64,000 bases of DNA, taken from the NCBI RefSeq assembly GCF_037389425.1, contig NZ_JBBHKR010000064.1, positions 124,001-188,000 on the forward strand, read 5' to 3'. Below the pieces are notes generated by a model that was given only the letters and a program-made list of their open reading frames with translations, had not been told where the DNA came from and did no database searches. Every line of letters starts with the position of its first letter. Position 1 is the first letter of the stretch. The stretch is from Stygiolobus sp037389425 (GTDB lineage: Archaea > Thermoproteota > Thermoprotei_A > Sulfolobales > Sulfolobaceae). The translations under genes were made by a program, and so were the position numbers. This document shows, piece by piece, positions 17,175 to 26,204 of the stretch.

Positions 17175-18855
17175 ATACGCTTTACAAAACGCTGTTAAAC
17201 ATAACGGGAAAGCTAACGTAAATGCGGTTGTGAGTAAAATATTCTCGGATAGACCTGACTTAAGATCAAAGGCGAAGGAGATCGTAGACCTTACTAAGAA
17301 AGTCGTAGAAAAAGTAAACTCTATGAGCGTTGAAGATCAAATGAAGGAACTTAAGGATAAATATCCAGATATGTTAGAAGAGAGGAAAAAGGAGGAGAGT
17401 GGTAAAAAAACATTACCTGCTATATCCGTTAAGGGATCTCTCATTACACGTTTTGCCCCTAATCCTGATGGTCCGTTGCATTTAGGGAATGCGAGAGCAG
17501 CAATTATCTCTTACGAATATGCCTCAATGTATAAAGGAAAATTCATCCTAAGATTTGATGACACAGATCCTAAAGTTAAGAAACCGATTAAGGAAGCTTA
17601 CGATTGGATAAGAGAAGACTTAAAATGGTTGGGGATAAAGTGGGACTTAGAAGTTAGGGCCTCAGCACGTTTGTGGCTCTACTATAAATACGCAAAGGTG
17701 CTCATTGAAAAAGGTTATGCATATGTAGATACTTGCAGCGAAGAGGAATTCAAGGAGAAAAGAGATAAAGGGATACCTTGCCCTAATAGGAATAAGGAAC
17801 CCTCTTTTAATCTCGACCTATTCGAAAAAATGTTGAATGGGGGATTTAAAGAAGGAGAGGCTGTACTTAGATTAAAGACTGATCTGAATCTTCCAGATCC
17901 GTCACAACGGGATTGGGTTTTACTGAGGATTATAGACGTAAAGGCTAATCCGCATCCTTTAGAGGGCGACAAGTACTGGGTATGGCCTACTTACAATTTC
18001 GCGAGTGCTATCGATGATCATGACTTAACAGTTACACACATATTCAGGGGGAAAGAACATGCAGTGAATGCGGAGAAACAGAAGTGGATATATAATTACA
18101 TGGGATGGTCTTATCCAGAAGTCCATGAGTTTGGTAGGCTTAAACTGGAAGGTTTTATGATGAGCAAATCCAAGATCAGAACAGCCCTTGACAGAGGAGC
18201 CGGTATTGACGATCCGAGACTTCCTACATTAGCAGGGTTGAGAAGAAGAGGCATTCTTCCCGATACTATCAGAGAGATCATAATTACTGTTGGTCTTAAA
18301 GTGTCCGATGCGACAATTAGTTTTGACAATATTGCTTCTGTAAATAGAAAAAAACTTGACCAGATTGCTAAGAGGCTAATGTTTGTTCCGAAGCCAAGGG
18401 AGTACGTAATTGATATCCCAGAGGAAATAATTGCGAGAATTCCTTATCACCCTTCAAATCCATCAAATTATCGTGAGATTATGGTGAAACCAGGTTCCTC
18501 TATATTTATTGACGAAAACGATGCAAAAGAGAAAGTCCTTAGATTAATGGAGTTGTGTAACGTAACGATTGAGGGAGGAAAGTTAATCTACCATAGTAGA
18601 GGACTCGAGGAAGCAAGAAAAATTAACGCTAAAATCGTTCAGTGGGTAAAGAAAGACGAAGCCGTACCGGTAATAGTATATGTTGCAGACCCTAACGCAG
18701 GAGTTAGTGAAATCCACGGCTTAGGTGAGAAGGAGATTGGTAATTTAAAAGAGGACGATATAGTCCAGTTCGTGAGGTTCGGATTTGTGAGAATTGATAA
18801 AAAGGAAGTAAAGAATAACAATGTGGTTATTCATGCTATATTTTCACATGAGTAA
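17146..18855 (+). CDS. gltX: Glutamyl-tRNA synthetase (archaeal type)
   Basis: Class I synthetase charging tRNA-Glu, about 569 residues, of the archaeal/eukaryotic branch with an N-terminal helical appendage before the Rossmann core. HIGH-like signature: FAPNPDGPLHLGNARA (about residues 99-114). KMSKS-like signature: FMMSKSKIR. The beta-barrel C-terminal domain follows. The frame opens at GTG 17137 and has ATGs at 17140 and 17146. The Shine-Dalgarno gaggtga at 17134-17140 is correctly spaced only for the ATG at 17146, which I choose. It overlaps the 3' end of the HAD phosphatase gene. Confidence 0.95.
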   Translation: MEEIEELIYKYALQNAVKHNGKANVNAVVSKIFSDRPDLRSKAKEIVDLTKKVVEKVNSMSVEDQMKELKDKYPDMLEERKKEESGKKTLPAISVKGSLITRFAPNPDGPLHLGNARAAIISYEYASMYKGKFILRFDDTDPKVKKPIKEAYDWIREDLKWLGIKWDLEVRASARLWLYYKYAKVLIEKGYAYVDTCSEEEFKEKRDKGIPCPNRNKEPSFNLDLFEKMLNGGFKEGEAVLRLKTDLNLPDPSQRDWVLLRIIDVKANPHPLEGDKYWVWPTYNFASAIDDHDLTVTHIFRGKEHAVNAEKQKWIYNYMGWSYPEVHEFGRLKLEGFMMSKSKIRTALDRGAGIDDPRLPTLAGLRRRGILPDTIREIIITVGLKVSDATISFDNIASVNRKKLDQIAKRLMFVPKPREYVIDIPEEIIARIPYHPSNPSNYREIMVKPGSSIFIDENDAKEKVLRLMELCNVTIEGGKLIYHSRGLEEARKINAKIVQWVKKDEAVPVIVYVADPNAGVSEIHGLGEKEIGNLKEDDIVQFVRFGFVRIDKKEVKNNNVVIHAIFSHE

Positions 18856-18887
18856 GTTTTTTAATCTCCCAGAAGTGATATGTTATT

Positions 18888-18916
18888 GCGTGACGAGCTA
18901 GGAGGAGGATGAACGC
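18888..18916 (+). promoter_or_regulatory. Candidate L7Ae-binding k-loop in the L7Ae mRNA leader
   Basis: GCGU (18888-18891) pairs perfectly with ACGC (18913-18916), directly followed by two opposed GA steps (G18892-A18893 with G18911-A18912) and an AU bulge, i.e. box-D-like UGA facing box-C-like AUGA. This is the core L7Ae recognises in k-turns and k-loops. The loop contains the ggaggagg Shine-Dalgarno (18901-18908) and the stem touches the ATG. The AT box tttttttaatc near 18861 predicts transcription starting at about 18887, exactly at the stem. Autoregulation by L7Ae is known in archaea; here it is inferred from the structure. Confidence 0.6.
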
Positions 18917-19297
18917 ATGTCTAAGCCGTCTTATGTAAAATTTGAAGTTCCACAAGATTTAGCCGATAAGGTATTAGAAGCTGTTAAGAAGGCTAGAGAG
19001 ACGGGAAAGGTAAAGAAAGGTACTAACGAGACAACTAAAGCTGTCGAAAGAGGTCAGGCAAAACTTGTGGTAATAGCTGAAGACGTACAGCCAGAAGAAA
19101 TAGTAGCACACTTACCACTTTTGTGCGAGGAAAAGAAGATACCGTATGTCTACGTTCCCTCAAAGAAAGCTCTAGGCGAGGCTTGTAACCTTCAAGTAGC
19201 TGCCGCTTCAGCTGCTATAATAGACCCAGGTGAAGCAAAAGAACTAGTTGATGAGATAATAAAGAGAGTAGAAGGATTAAAAGGACAAGCAAGTTAA
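18917..19297 (+). CDS. rpl7ae: Ribosomal protein L7Ae (K-turn binding)
   Basis: A 126-residue L7Ae, a component of the 50S subunit, box C/D and H/ACA RNPs and archaeal RNase P. The RNA-binding signature is clear: GTNETTKAVERGQAKLVVIAE (about residues 35-55) and the loop AAASAAIID near the C terminus. Length is typical. It has a strong Shine-Dalgarno (ggaggagg, 18901-18908) within a short leader that can form a k-loop for its own product, so negative translational feedback is likely. Confidence 0.95.
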   Translation: MSKPSYVKFEVPQDLADKVLEAVKKARETGKVKKGTNETTKAVERGQAKLVVIAEDVQPEEIVAHLPLLCEEKKIPYVYVPSKKALGEACNLQVAAASAAIIDPGEAKELVDEIIKRVEGLKGQAS

Positions 19298-19308
19298 AAT
19301 TTTTTACA

Positions 19309-20538
19309 ATGAACATTTTCGTTATAGGGAATATATTTAATACTTCTGGGGTTTATACGCACATTAAGAACGTGACTGAAGAACTTGTTAAATTAGGTCA
19401 TTCGGTAACTCTATACACTCCCTCTTTTCTCGTAGATTCTTCAAGAAAGAAGGTCGTAGAAGAGTTAAAAGGAGTTGAGATTCACCCCTTAGTTTACTTC
19501 TATTTAGAGAACGGAGTTACCACGCAAATTCGCACTTTTCGATATTTTATTAATTCTCATATGGTATATTTCAATTGGGGTAATTTAGGCTTTGATAAAA
19601 AAATACTAGACGAACTACCTAGTAAAGTAGATATAGTCTATGATATGCATGAAGATGCGATTACGCTAAGACTTTCGTATCATATTGCCAAGAAGTTGGG
19701 TAAGCCGTTAGTTAAGTTACTACATGACGAACCTTTTAGGAATTCCTTCGGAAGAGGGTATAGACACTTCCTCGGTCTCAAAGGATGGGTATATGACAGT
19801 ATGATGTATTTCTTTTATAAGGCTGATAAATGGGCTTTTTTAAGGGCAATGAGAGATGGAGTTTTGAGGGGGATCGCAAGTGTGTCTCCTTCAGCATTTT
19901 ACTATTCAGGCTTAGATAAGGTCTCTGGAAAATACGGAGTAAAGACAAAAGTATACAAACCTGGGAATGCATTCGATAAAGATATTCTCTTTAAATACAG
20001 AAAGACCAGAAACAAAAGCGATTTCGCAGTGTTTTATGCAAGACTTGTTCCTCAAAAAGGTCTTTATGAATTACCTAAGATAGCTCGTGAACTAAGTACT
20101 AAACTCGTTGTATGTGGAAAGCTATATAACGAAAGTGATAAGAAGTTTCTTGAAGTTAAAGGTATTGAGTATAAGGGCTATTTACCCTACGATGAGCTAT
20201 ATAGTACTGTGGCTAATGCTAAAGTGCTCATCTATCCCTCCCATCAGGACGGTTTTTCACTTGTAGTTCTTGACGCTCTGGCTTTAGGAACTACAGTAGT
20301 CGCTTATGATATTCCCGCGATAAGATTTGTTTATGGAGGATTGAAGCCAGTTAAGATTGTAAGAGAGTACGACGTTAAAGGAATGGCTGCAGTTGCTAAC
20401 AAGGTTAAGGAAATGAACGAACAAGATTACGAGGATGAGCACAATGACGAGAAGGTAAGGCAATTTCTCGACCTTCATTCAAAGTGGGAGAATGTTGCTA
20501 AGGAGACTGAGATTTTTCTTTCAAGTTTTGTTAAATGA
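19309..20538 (+). CDS. GT4-family glycosyltransferase
   Basis: A 409-residue GT-B glycosyltransferase. N-terminal glycine-rich acceptor-side loop: IFNTSGVYTHIKNV (about 9-22). C-terminal donor domain: YARLVPQKGLYELPKIA (about 245-261) and the E-x7-E-like region YPSHQDGFSLVVLDALALG. In this motif the first acidic residue is replaced (DGFS), as seen in several archaeal members. It probably adds a sugar to a surface glycan, S-layer N-glycan or lipid; the donor and acceptor are unknown. It is encoded 11 bases after L7Ae and ends 7 bases from the convergent tRNA-Arg gene. Confidence 0.8.
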   Translation: MNIFVIGNIFNTSGVYTHIKNVTEELVKLGHSVTLYTPSFLVDSSRKKVVEELKGVEIHPLVYFYLENGVTTQIRTFRYFINSHMVYFNWGNLGFDKKILDELPSKVDIVYDMHEDAITLRLSYHIAKKLGKPLVKLLHDEPFRNSFGRGYRHFLGLKGWVYDSMMYFFYKADKWAFLRAMRDGVLRGIASVSPSAFYYSGLDKVSGKYGVKTKVYKPGNAFDKDILFKYRKTRNKSDFAVFYARLVPQKGLYELPKIARELSTKLVVCGKLYNESDKKFLEVKGIEYKGYLPYDELYSTVANAKVLIYPSHQDGFSLVVLDALALGTTVVAYDIPAIRFVYGGLKPVKIVREYDVKGMAAVANKVKEMNEQDYEDEHNDEKVRQFLDLHSKWENVAKETEIFLSSFVK

Positions 20539-20540
20539 GG

Positions 20541-20632
<92 letters not shown>

Positions 20633-20673
20633 TCCAAACTTATAACGTATTCCACACAATAATAAATTTGTAT

Positions 20674-23334
20674 ATGGCTAAACAAGTAACGCTTTTTGAT
20701 TTTACCGTCAACAATAAGAAGGAAGACGAGAAAAATCCTAGAGAGGAACCTAAGAAAGAAGAACAAAAATCCTATACACAGCCTAGAAAAGAATCCTTAA
20801 AAAAGAGGGGGTCATGGTTATCTGAAGCGGAAGAGGGTAAAACCTATTTCTTACTTCAGGTGGATTATGACGGCAAAAAGGGGAAAGCTGTTTGTAAACT
20901 TTACGATAAGATCACGGGTAAGATTTACACTTTATATGATAACACTAATCATAAGCCTTATTTTCTGACCGATATTGAACCAGATAAGGTTAGTAAGATC
21001 CCTAAGATAGTCAGGGATCCTTCCTTTGACCACATAGAGTTAGTTCAGAAGATAGATCCTTATACGGGTAAATACATTAAGCTCACTAAGGTTGTAACCA
21101 AGGATCCTCTAGCGGTAAGGAGGATGAGGAATTCAGTGCCTAAGGCTTTTGAGGCACATATTAAGTACTTCAATAACTACGTTTATGACTTAGGTCTGAT
21201 ACCAGGTTTGCCTTACTTAGTGAGAAAAGGTAAATTAGAACCGCTTAAGCCCGAGCTGAAAGGAGAAGAGGTTGAGGAGATAAAGAGAGCATTTGCTGAC
21301 TCAGATGAAATGACGAAGAGGACTGTAGAGGAGTGGATACCAATATTTGAAAGCGAGGTACCAGACGTAAAGCGAGTTGCAATAGATATAGAGGTTTATA
21401 CACCTTCTAAAGGTAGAATACCTTCTCCAGAAAGAGCCGAGTTTCCGATTATAAGCATCGGGCTTGCTGGGAACGATGGCTTGAAGAAGGTACTCGTCTT
21501 AATGAGGCATGATGTAAATACTGAAATTGCTGCTAAGGACTTTAGCGTCGAAACTTTCCAGACAGAGAAGGAGTTATTGGCGAGGTTTTTTGAGATAGTC
21601 GCTGAGTATCCGTTAATTCTAACTTTTAACGGTGACGAATTCGATATTCCCTACATATATTATAGGGCTTTAAGGCTTAATTTTAAGGAAGATGAGATAC
21701 CTTTCGATATCGTTAATGACGAAGGAAAATTCCTACCAGGTTTGCATATCGACCTCTACAAGCTCTTCTTTAACAAAGCCGTAAGAAATTATGCATTTGA
21801 AGGTAAATATAGTGAGTATAACTTAGATGCAGTTGCAAGTGCTTTACTCGGTATGTCTAAGGTTAAACTTGACACATTTATCAGCTTTCTCGACCTGAGC
21901 AAGCTGGTTGAGTATAACTTTAGAGACGCAGAAATTACGTTAAAGTTGACTACATATAGCAATAATCTAGTTTGGAAATTAATAATATTACTAGCTAGAA
22001 TATCTAAACTAGGTTTAGAAGAACTGACGAGAACTGAAGTATCTACGTGGGTAAAGAACTTATACTATTGGGAACATAGGCAATTAAATTGGCTTATACC
22101 ATTAAAGGAGGATATACTTGCTAGATCTAACGAAATTAAGACCGCAGCTACAATTAAAGGTAAAAGATACAAGGGTGCAGTAGTAATCGATCCACCTGCT
22201 GGCGTTTATTTCAATGTTATAGTTCTTGATTTTGCTTCACTGTATCCTTCAATAATCAGAAACTGGAACATAAGTTATGAAACGGTAGACAACATGGATT
22301 GTAAGAAAAAAGAATGGATAGTAGATGAACAAGGACAAAAGCTACACTTTGTTTGCATGGATCGTCCGGGTATAACTGCAGTTATAACTGGATTACTTAG
22401 GGACTTCAGAGTTAAAATTTATAAGAAGAAGGCTAAACAGAAGGACGTTTCAGAGGAGCAAAGGTCACTTTATGATGTAGTTCAAAGAGCTATGAAAGTA
22501 TTCATCAACGCTACTTATGGAGTCTTCGGAGCAGAAACGTTCCCTCTATACGCACCTGCAGTGGCAGAAAGCGTCACTGCCATAGGTAGATATGTTATAA
22601 CTATGACCTCACAGACTACAAGGTCTATGGGCTTACAAGTGTTATATGGTGATACAGACTCTTTATTCATATATAACCCTCCTAAGGATAAACTAGAGGA
22701 GATAATTAAATTTGTAAAAGAAAAGTTCGGTCTAGACTTAGAAGTTGATAAAGTTTATAAGTTTGTAGCGTTCTCGGGACTTAAGAAGAATTATCTTGGC
22801 GTATACCCAGATGGTAAGACCGACATTAAGGGAATGTTAGCAAAGAAACGTAACACACCGGAGTTTATTAAGAAAGAGTTCAATGAAGTCAAGACACTAA
22901 TAGCATCTATGAATTCCCCAGATGATATACCTAAAATTAAGGTAGCACTAGAAAACAAGATAAAAGATATATACAACAAGTTGAAAAATAAAGGTTATAA
23001 TCTCGACGAGCTAGCATTTAGGATTATGCTTTCAAAACCTTTAGATGCATACAAGAAGAACACCCCACAACACGTAAAAGCTGCATTGCAGTTAGCTGCC
23101 TACGGCGTAATGGTGCTTCCTAGAGATGTAATATTGTTTGTAAAGGTAAAGAACAAAGATGGAGTAAAGCCAGTACAGCTAGCGAAGCTAAGTGAAATTG
23201 ATGTGGATAAATATGTTGATGCATTAAGAAGCACGTTTGAACAAATACTAAGAGCATTCAACATTAGCTGGGATGAGATTGTATCTACTATAACTATAGA
23301 TTCATTCTTCGCCAATAATAAGTATACAAAATAA
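20674..23334 (+). CDS. polB1: Replicative family B DNA polymerase PolB1 (Dpo1)
   Basis: Main replicative polymerase, about 886 residues, strongly resembling S. solfataricus Dpo1. The N terminus begins AKQVTLFDF, a PCNA-interacting (PIP-like) sequence. The 3'-5' exonuclease has Exo I DIEVYTP, Exo II LTFNGDEFDIPY and Exo III YNFRDAEIT. Polymerase motifs are DFASLYPSII (A), the KVFINATYGVFG region (B) and YGDTDSLF (C, two catalytic Asp). The frame opens at TTG 20668, but the ATG at 20674 is the evident start. The acidic-tailed DUF2286 protein lies just downstream, convergent, with a 39-base gap. Confidence 0.97.
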   Translation: MAKQVTLFDFTVNNKKEDEKNPREEPKKEEQKSYTQPRKESLKKRGSWLSEAEEGKTYFLLQVDYDGKKGKAVCKLYDKITGKIYTLYDNTNHKPYFLTDIEPDKVSKIPKIVRDPSFDHIELVQKIDPYTGKYIKLTKVVTKDPLAVRRMRNSVPKAFEAHIKYFNNYVYDLGLIPGLPYLVRKGKLEPLKPELKGEEVEEIKRAFADSDEMTKRTVEEWIPIFESEVPDVKRVAIDIEVYTPSKGRIPSPERAEFPIISIGLAGNDGLKKVLVLMRHDVNTEIAAKDFSVETFQTEKELLARFFEIVAEYPLILTFNGDEFDIPYIYYRALRLNFKEDEIPFDIVNDEGKFLPGLHIDLYKLFFNKAVRNYAFEGKYSEYNLDAVASALLGMSKVKLDTFISFLDLSKLVEYNFRDAEITLKLTTYSNNLVWKLIILLARISKLGLEELTRTEVSTWVKNLYYWEHRQLNWLIPLKEDILARSNEIKTAATIKGKRYKGAVVIDPPAGVYFNVIVLDFASLYPSIIRNWNISYETVDNMDCKKKEWIVDEQGQKLHFVCMDRPGITAVITGLLRDFRVKIYKKKAKQKDVSEEQRSLYDVVQRAMKVFINATYGVFGAETFPLYAPAVAESVTAIGRYVITMTSQTTRSMGLQVLYGDTDSLFIYNPPKDKLEEIIKFVKEKFGLDLEVDKVYKFVAFSGLKKNYLGVYPDGKTDIKGMLAKKRNTPEFIKKEFNEVKTLIASMNSPDDIPKIKVALENKIKDIYNKLKNKGYNLDELAFRIMLSKPLDAYKKNTPQHVKAALQLAAYGVMVLPRDVILFVKVKNKDGVKPVQLAKLSEIDVDKYVDALRSTFEQILRAFNISWDEIVSTITIDSFFANNKYTK

Positions 23335-23373
23335 CTTTATTACTCCTAGACAAAAATCACACAAACAAACTAT

Positions 23374-23805
23374 TTACTCTTCTTCTTCCTCTTCTTCTTC
23401 AGTAGTCATTGGTTTCTGTGAAGTAGCCTGAATAGCATAGTCAGTTAATTCCTTTTCTACGTTCTCATCGATATAGGGAGACACCACGTAAACCTTCATA
23501 TCACGATAATCTGAGTCCATCCATCTGTTATCAAAACTTATTATATATACTGGTATTTCTGCTATAGCTTCGGTCTTTGTCCTAGATTTTAAATAGCCCT
23601 TAATTATTTCGTAAACGTTGGGTTTTAGGGGCAGGGGTATTTTAACCTCGTACATGTCCCTCATTATCGTGAAGTCTGAGGAGGTCTCATTCCATTCCTT
23701 TAAGGCACTAAAAGCTATCTCCCTTAATACCTTGTCAAACTCTCCCTCGACTATATCCTTTTTAGTTATATTTCCGTCCTCACTTCTTAATATTAAAACC
23801 TTCAT
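23374..23805 (-). CDS. DUF2286-like protein with poly-glutamate tail
   Basis: A 143-residue Sulfolobales protein with a compact alpha/beta domain (about 1-125) and a disordered, strongly acidic C terminus ending in eight consecutive Glu. I associate it with DUF2286; no catalytic motif is visible. Its ATG overlaps the aKMT stop by one base (TAATG), so it is translated with the methyltransferase. It is convergent with PolB1. PolB1 in S. solfataricus has a small subunit (PBP1) with an acidic tail, and this protein has the right general appearance, but identity is not shown. Confidence 0.7.
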   Translation of the reverse strand: MKVLILRSEDGNITKKDIVEGEFDKVLREIAFSALKEWNETSSDFTIMRDMYEVKIPLPLKPNVYEIIKGYLKSRTKTEAIAEIPVYIISFDNRWMDSDYRDMKVYVVSPYIDENVEKELTDYAIQATSQKPMTTEEEEEEEE

Positions 23806-24287
23806 TAAGTTTCACCAATTACGTAAAGATAAACAAGGTGTGTCATATTTCCGTCCTCAACTTTTACGACTTCTTTAGGCTTCCATCCTCTCATTTCGAA
23901 CTCATGAGATACTATCCTTGTTCCAGGTTTCAGCTCTTTCTGGAGCTTAGGCATTAACATTTCGTTTACATTTGTTAGCAAGAACATAGTTACAACTGTT
24001 GCTTCTGAAATATCTACCTCAAAGAAGTTTCCTTTTACAACATGGGCTATTCCCTCTACTCCATTTCTCTTTATATTCTCGATTGCTTCTTTTATTCTTT
24101 CGTCGTTTATTTCTACTCCGACAGCTTTTTTAACATGGAACTCCTTAGCAGCTGTTACTATTATTCTGCCATCACCGCATCCTAAGTCATACACTATGTC
24201 CTCTGGGCCAGCCTTTGCTATTTCCAGCATCTTTCTTACTACCTTTTCTGGTGTAGGTACATATGGCACATGTGGAACGTAACTCAC
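23805..24287 (-). CDS. Protein-lysine methyltransferase, aKMT-like
   Basis: About 160-residue class I SAM-dependent methyltransferase closely resembling crenarchaeal aKMT, a broad-specificity protein-lysine methyltransferase acting on many proteins, including replication and chromatin proteins. Visible: the family N terminus SYVPHVPYVPTPEKVV, SAM motif I VYDLGCGDGRI (about residues 35-45), acidic motif II GVEIND, and FLLTNVNEML. The frame opens with GTG at 24296, but the second GTG at 24287 gives the family's usual MSYVPHVP start. DUF2286 follows with a one-base overlap. Confidence 0.85.
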   Translation of the reverse strand: MSYVPHVPYVPTPEKVVRKMLEIAKAGPEDIVYDLGCGDGRIIVTAAKEFHVKKAVGVEINDERIKEAIENIKRNGVEGIAHVVKGNFFEVDISEATVVTMFLLTNVNEMLMPKLQKELKPGTRIVSHEFEMRGWKPKEVVKVEDGNMTHLVYLYVIGET

Positions 24288-24311
24288 GTTTCTCACTTAT
24301 ACTAAAACTAT

Positions 24312-24623
24312 TCAGGTAATATTTTTAATTTTGTTAAGAGCTTCTTCCTTCCCCTTCTCGGGATCAGGCTGTAACTTCTGGTTAAATGGCATTTGGGTTA
24401 GAACTGGTACTATTTTTCCGTCTTCTGTTTGTATCAGTAATTGTGGTAGGAATGGCATTCCAAAGTCGTCCTTCTCGCCGTAATCTGTTAGGAAGCTGTA
24501 GTCCTCTATTTTTATCTCCTTTTCTATATTTAACTCCTTACTCAAATCTTCAGTAACTTTTAAAAATGCTTTATGCGAAGGATGGGATTCGGACGTTACC
24601 AAGATCAGTTTTTTAGCTTTCAT
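24312..24623 (-). CDS. Small protein, possible thioredoxin-like fold, unknown
   Basis: A 103-residue protein I do not recognise. It begins with a strand (KLILVTSESHPSHKAF) and has a cis-Pro-like PFLPQLLIQTEDGKIVPV segment. This beta-alpha-beta / Pro-strand layout recalls a thioredoxin fold, but there are no cysteines for redox chemistry. It lies 15-24 bases upstream of aKMT on the same strand and is probably its operon partner. It is divergent from the phosphatidyltransferase gene. Confidence 0.6.
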   Translation of the reverse strand: MKAKKLILVTSESHPSHKAFLKVTEDLSKELNIEKEIKIEDYSFLTDYGEKDDFGMPFLPQLLIQTEDGKIVPVLTQMPFNQKLQPDPEKGKEEALNKIKNIT

Positions 24624-24667
24624 AGTCCCATTAAAAGTTCGGTAAGTAGTTAATAACGGTGTTGGTT

Positions 24668-25246
24668 ATGATAACCAGAGTAAGGAAGCAATCTAAGAAG
24701 ATTCTTCAACCTATTGCTAAAGCTTTAAGCAAAATGGGTCTCACTGCAAATACTGTAACTCTACTGGGTCTAGTCTTGTCCTTTGTGTACTTACTAATTA
24801 TGTATATATTCAAAAATCCACTTCTGGGGGTTTTACTTATAGCAATATCAGCTTTTATGGATGCACTTGATGGTGAAATAGCGAGGTTGGCTAATGCTGC
24901 GGGAGTAAAAGGCAGCTTTATTGATAGTAGCTTGGACAGAATTGAGGATGTTAATTACCTCCTAGGTTTAGTGATCCTTGGTTTTTCGTCATTCCTGACA
25001 TCTCTCCTTATAGGGCTGTCATTAGTTATCCCCTATCTTAGAGCTAAGGGAGAATCTTTAGGCTTAACCAAGATCGAAGGTAGGGGGATAATAGAAAGAG
25101 GGGAAAGGATTATATTTACGATAATCGTCCTATTCGTATCTTTCTTTTCGTTTAAAGTAGCTTCGTTCATTCTAGCAATTTTCTGTCTTTTATCCGCAGT
25201 AACAGTAGTGCAAAGATTCTATTACGTCTATAGAAGCTTACCATAA
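24668..25246 (+). CDS. pgsA: CDP-alcohol phosphatidyltransferase (archaetidylinositol phosphate synthase-like)
   Basis: About 192-residue membrane enzyme with the full CDP-alcohol signature DALDGEIAR followed by GSFIDSSLDR (D-x2-D-G-x2-A-R-x8-G-x3-D-x3-D; about residues 68-93) and five or six transmembrane helices. It transfers an archaeal CDP-lipid onto an alcohol head group; the closest described archaeal role is archaetidylinositol phosphate synthesis. The frame opens at GTG 24659; I choose the ATG at 24668 (MITRVRKQSKK). The last 19 bases overlap priL head-on. The exact head group is inferred. Confidence 0.78.
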   Translation: MITRVRKQSKKILQPIAKALSKMGLTANTVTLLGLVLSFVYLLIMYIFKNPLLGVLLIAISAFMDALDGEIARLANAAGVKGSFIDSSLDRIEDVNYLLGLVILGFSSFLTSLLIGLSLVIPYLRAKGESLGLTKIEGRGIIERGERIIFTIIVLFVSFFSFKVASFILAIFCLLSAVTVVQRFYYVYRSLP

Positions 25247-26151
25247 TACAATTGTAATGGGTTTTTGACTCCGCAATTATTTACACACAAACCCAGCTCT
25301 TTTAGCCTTTCACAAGAGTAAACTATAACTCTAGCCTTCTTAGTTTCCTTCACTATCTCCTCTGGAGCAAAGTCCTTGGTATCAGCTCCTATGTCGATAA
25401 TATAAGCCAAGAGTATCTTCTTTTCCTCTTGAGTAAGATTTTCTTTTTTCTTCATTAACTCCATAATGCAGGGTGGAGTTTTTCTTCCTTTAATTTCATC
25501 AGCTAATTTCTTTATTTCTTCTGGAACGTCAGTAAGTTGGATCTGTTTAATTATGTTCATTATCCTCTCTCTGATTCTGTCAGTTATTAGGTCGACTAGT
25601 TCGTTCTTGTCTAAATATACATTACCCTTTTGTAAGACGTGTTTACGTAATGAGAATTTTTCGTCTCTTTTCCTTAACTCTTTCGAATATTTTAAGTACT
25701 CAACAAAATTAATAGCAAAAGGGAGTCTTATTGACCTTATTTTTTTACCCTGATACTCACGTAATTCTATTTCATCAGTGTTAACATTAATTCCTAATAT
25801 TTTTGCTATTTCAACTACTACGTCCGGTTTTTCCATCATTAATTGTAATTTAAAAACATTTACCTCATTCTCAACGAACTTCTCTGTAAGGATTTTACTT
25901 CCTAACGCGGACAAAATAAGTAAGGATAAATAAAAGGTTAAGACCGTGTCGCCGTGGAGCTGTGAGTATGGTACATTAAATTTTTCTTTCATAACGTTCT
26001 CTATTCTACTCCTTGCTTCATCAAGTTTTTCTTTACTAGTAATTAATAAGTCTTTTATAGTTATTGAACTACCGTACTTTTTGAGTTCATCTTCGAGGCT
26101 TTTGAGGAAAGGGTATTTAGAGTAGTCTATTAGTGCCAATTCAAAACTCAT
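25228..26151 (-). CDS. priL: DNA primase large subunit PriL
   Basis: Regulatory large subunit of the archaeal/eukaryotic-type primase, which with PriS makes primers for replication. Length is about 307 residues. Four cysteines in the C-terminal half (PPCIMEL, YSCERLKELGLC, NNCG) fit the conserved iron-sulfur cluster ligands. The motif HGDTVLTFYLSLL and the N terminus DYSKYPFLKSLEDEL align with S. solfataricus PriL as I remember it. The frame opens at 26184, but the ATG at 26151 fits the family and restores a 54-base divergent spacing to metG. Confidence 0.9.
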   Translation of the reverse strand: MSFELALIDYSKYPFLKSLEDELKKYGSSITIKDLLITSKEKLDEARSRIENVMKEKFNVPYSQLHGDTVLTFYLSLLILSALGSKILTEKFVENEVNVFKLQLMMEKPDVVVEIAKILGINVNTDEIELREYQGKKIRSIRLPFAINFVEYLKYSKELRKRDEKFSLRKHVLQKGNVYLDKNELVDLITDRIRERIMNIIKQIQLTDVPEEIKKLADEIKGRKTPPCIMELMKKKENLTQEEKKILLAYIIDIGADTKDFAPEEIVKETKKARVIVYSCERLKELGLCVNNCGVKNPLQLYYGKLL

Positions 26152-26204
26152 CTGATTAAGAAATTTTATAAACTTATATTCCACGCGTGAGCAAAGTGTG
26201 ATAT
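26152..26204. promoter_or_regulatory. Divergent promoter with one shared TATA-like box
   Basis: The priL start (26151, minus) and metG start (26205, plus) are 54 bases apart. The AT box cttatatt at 26173-26180 is centred about 26-28 bases from both. A neighbouring tttataaa (26165-26172) could serve the plus strand less well. Confidence 0.5.
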
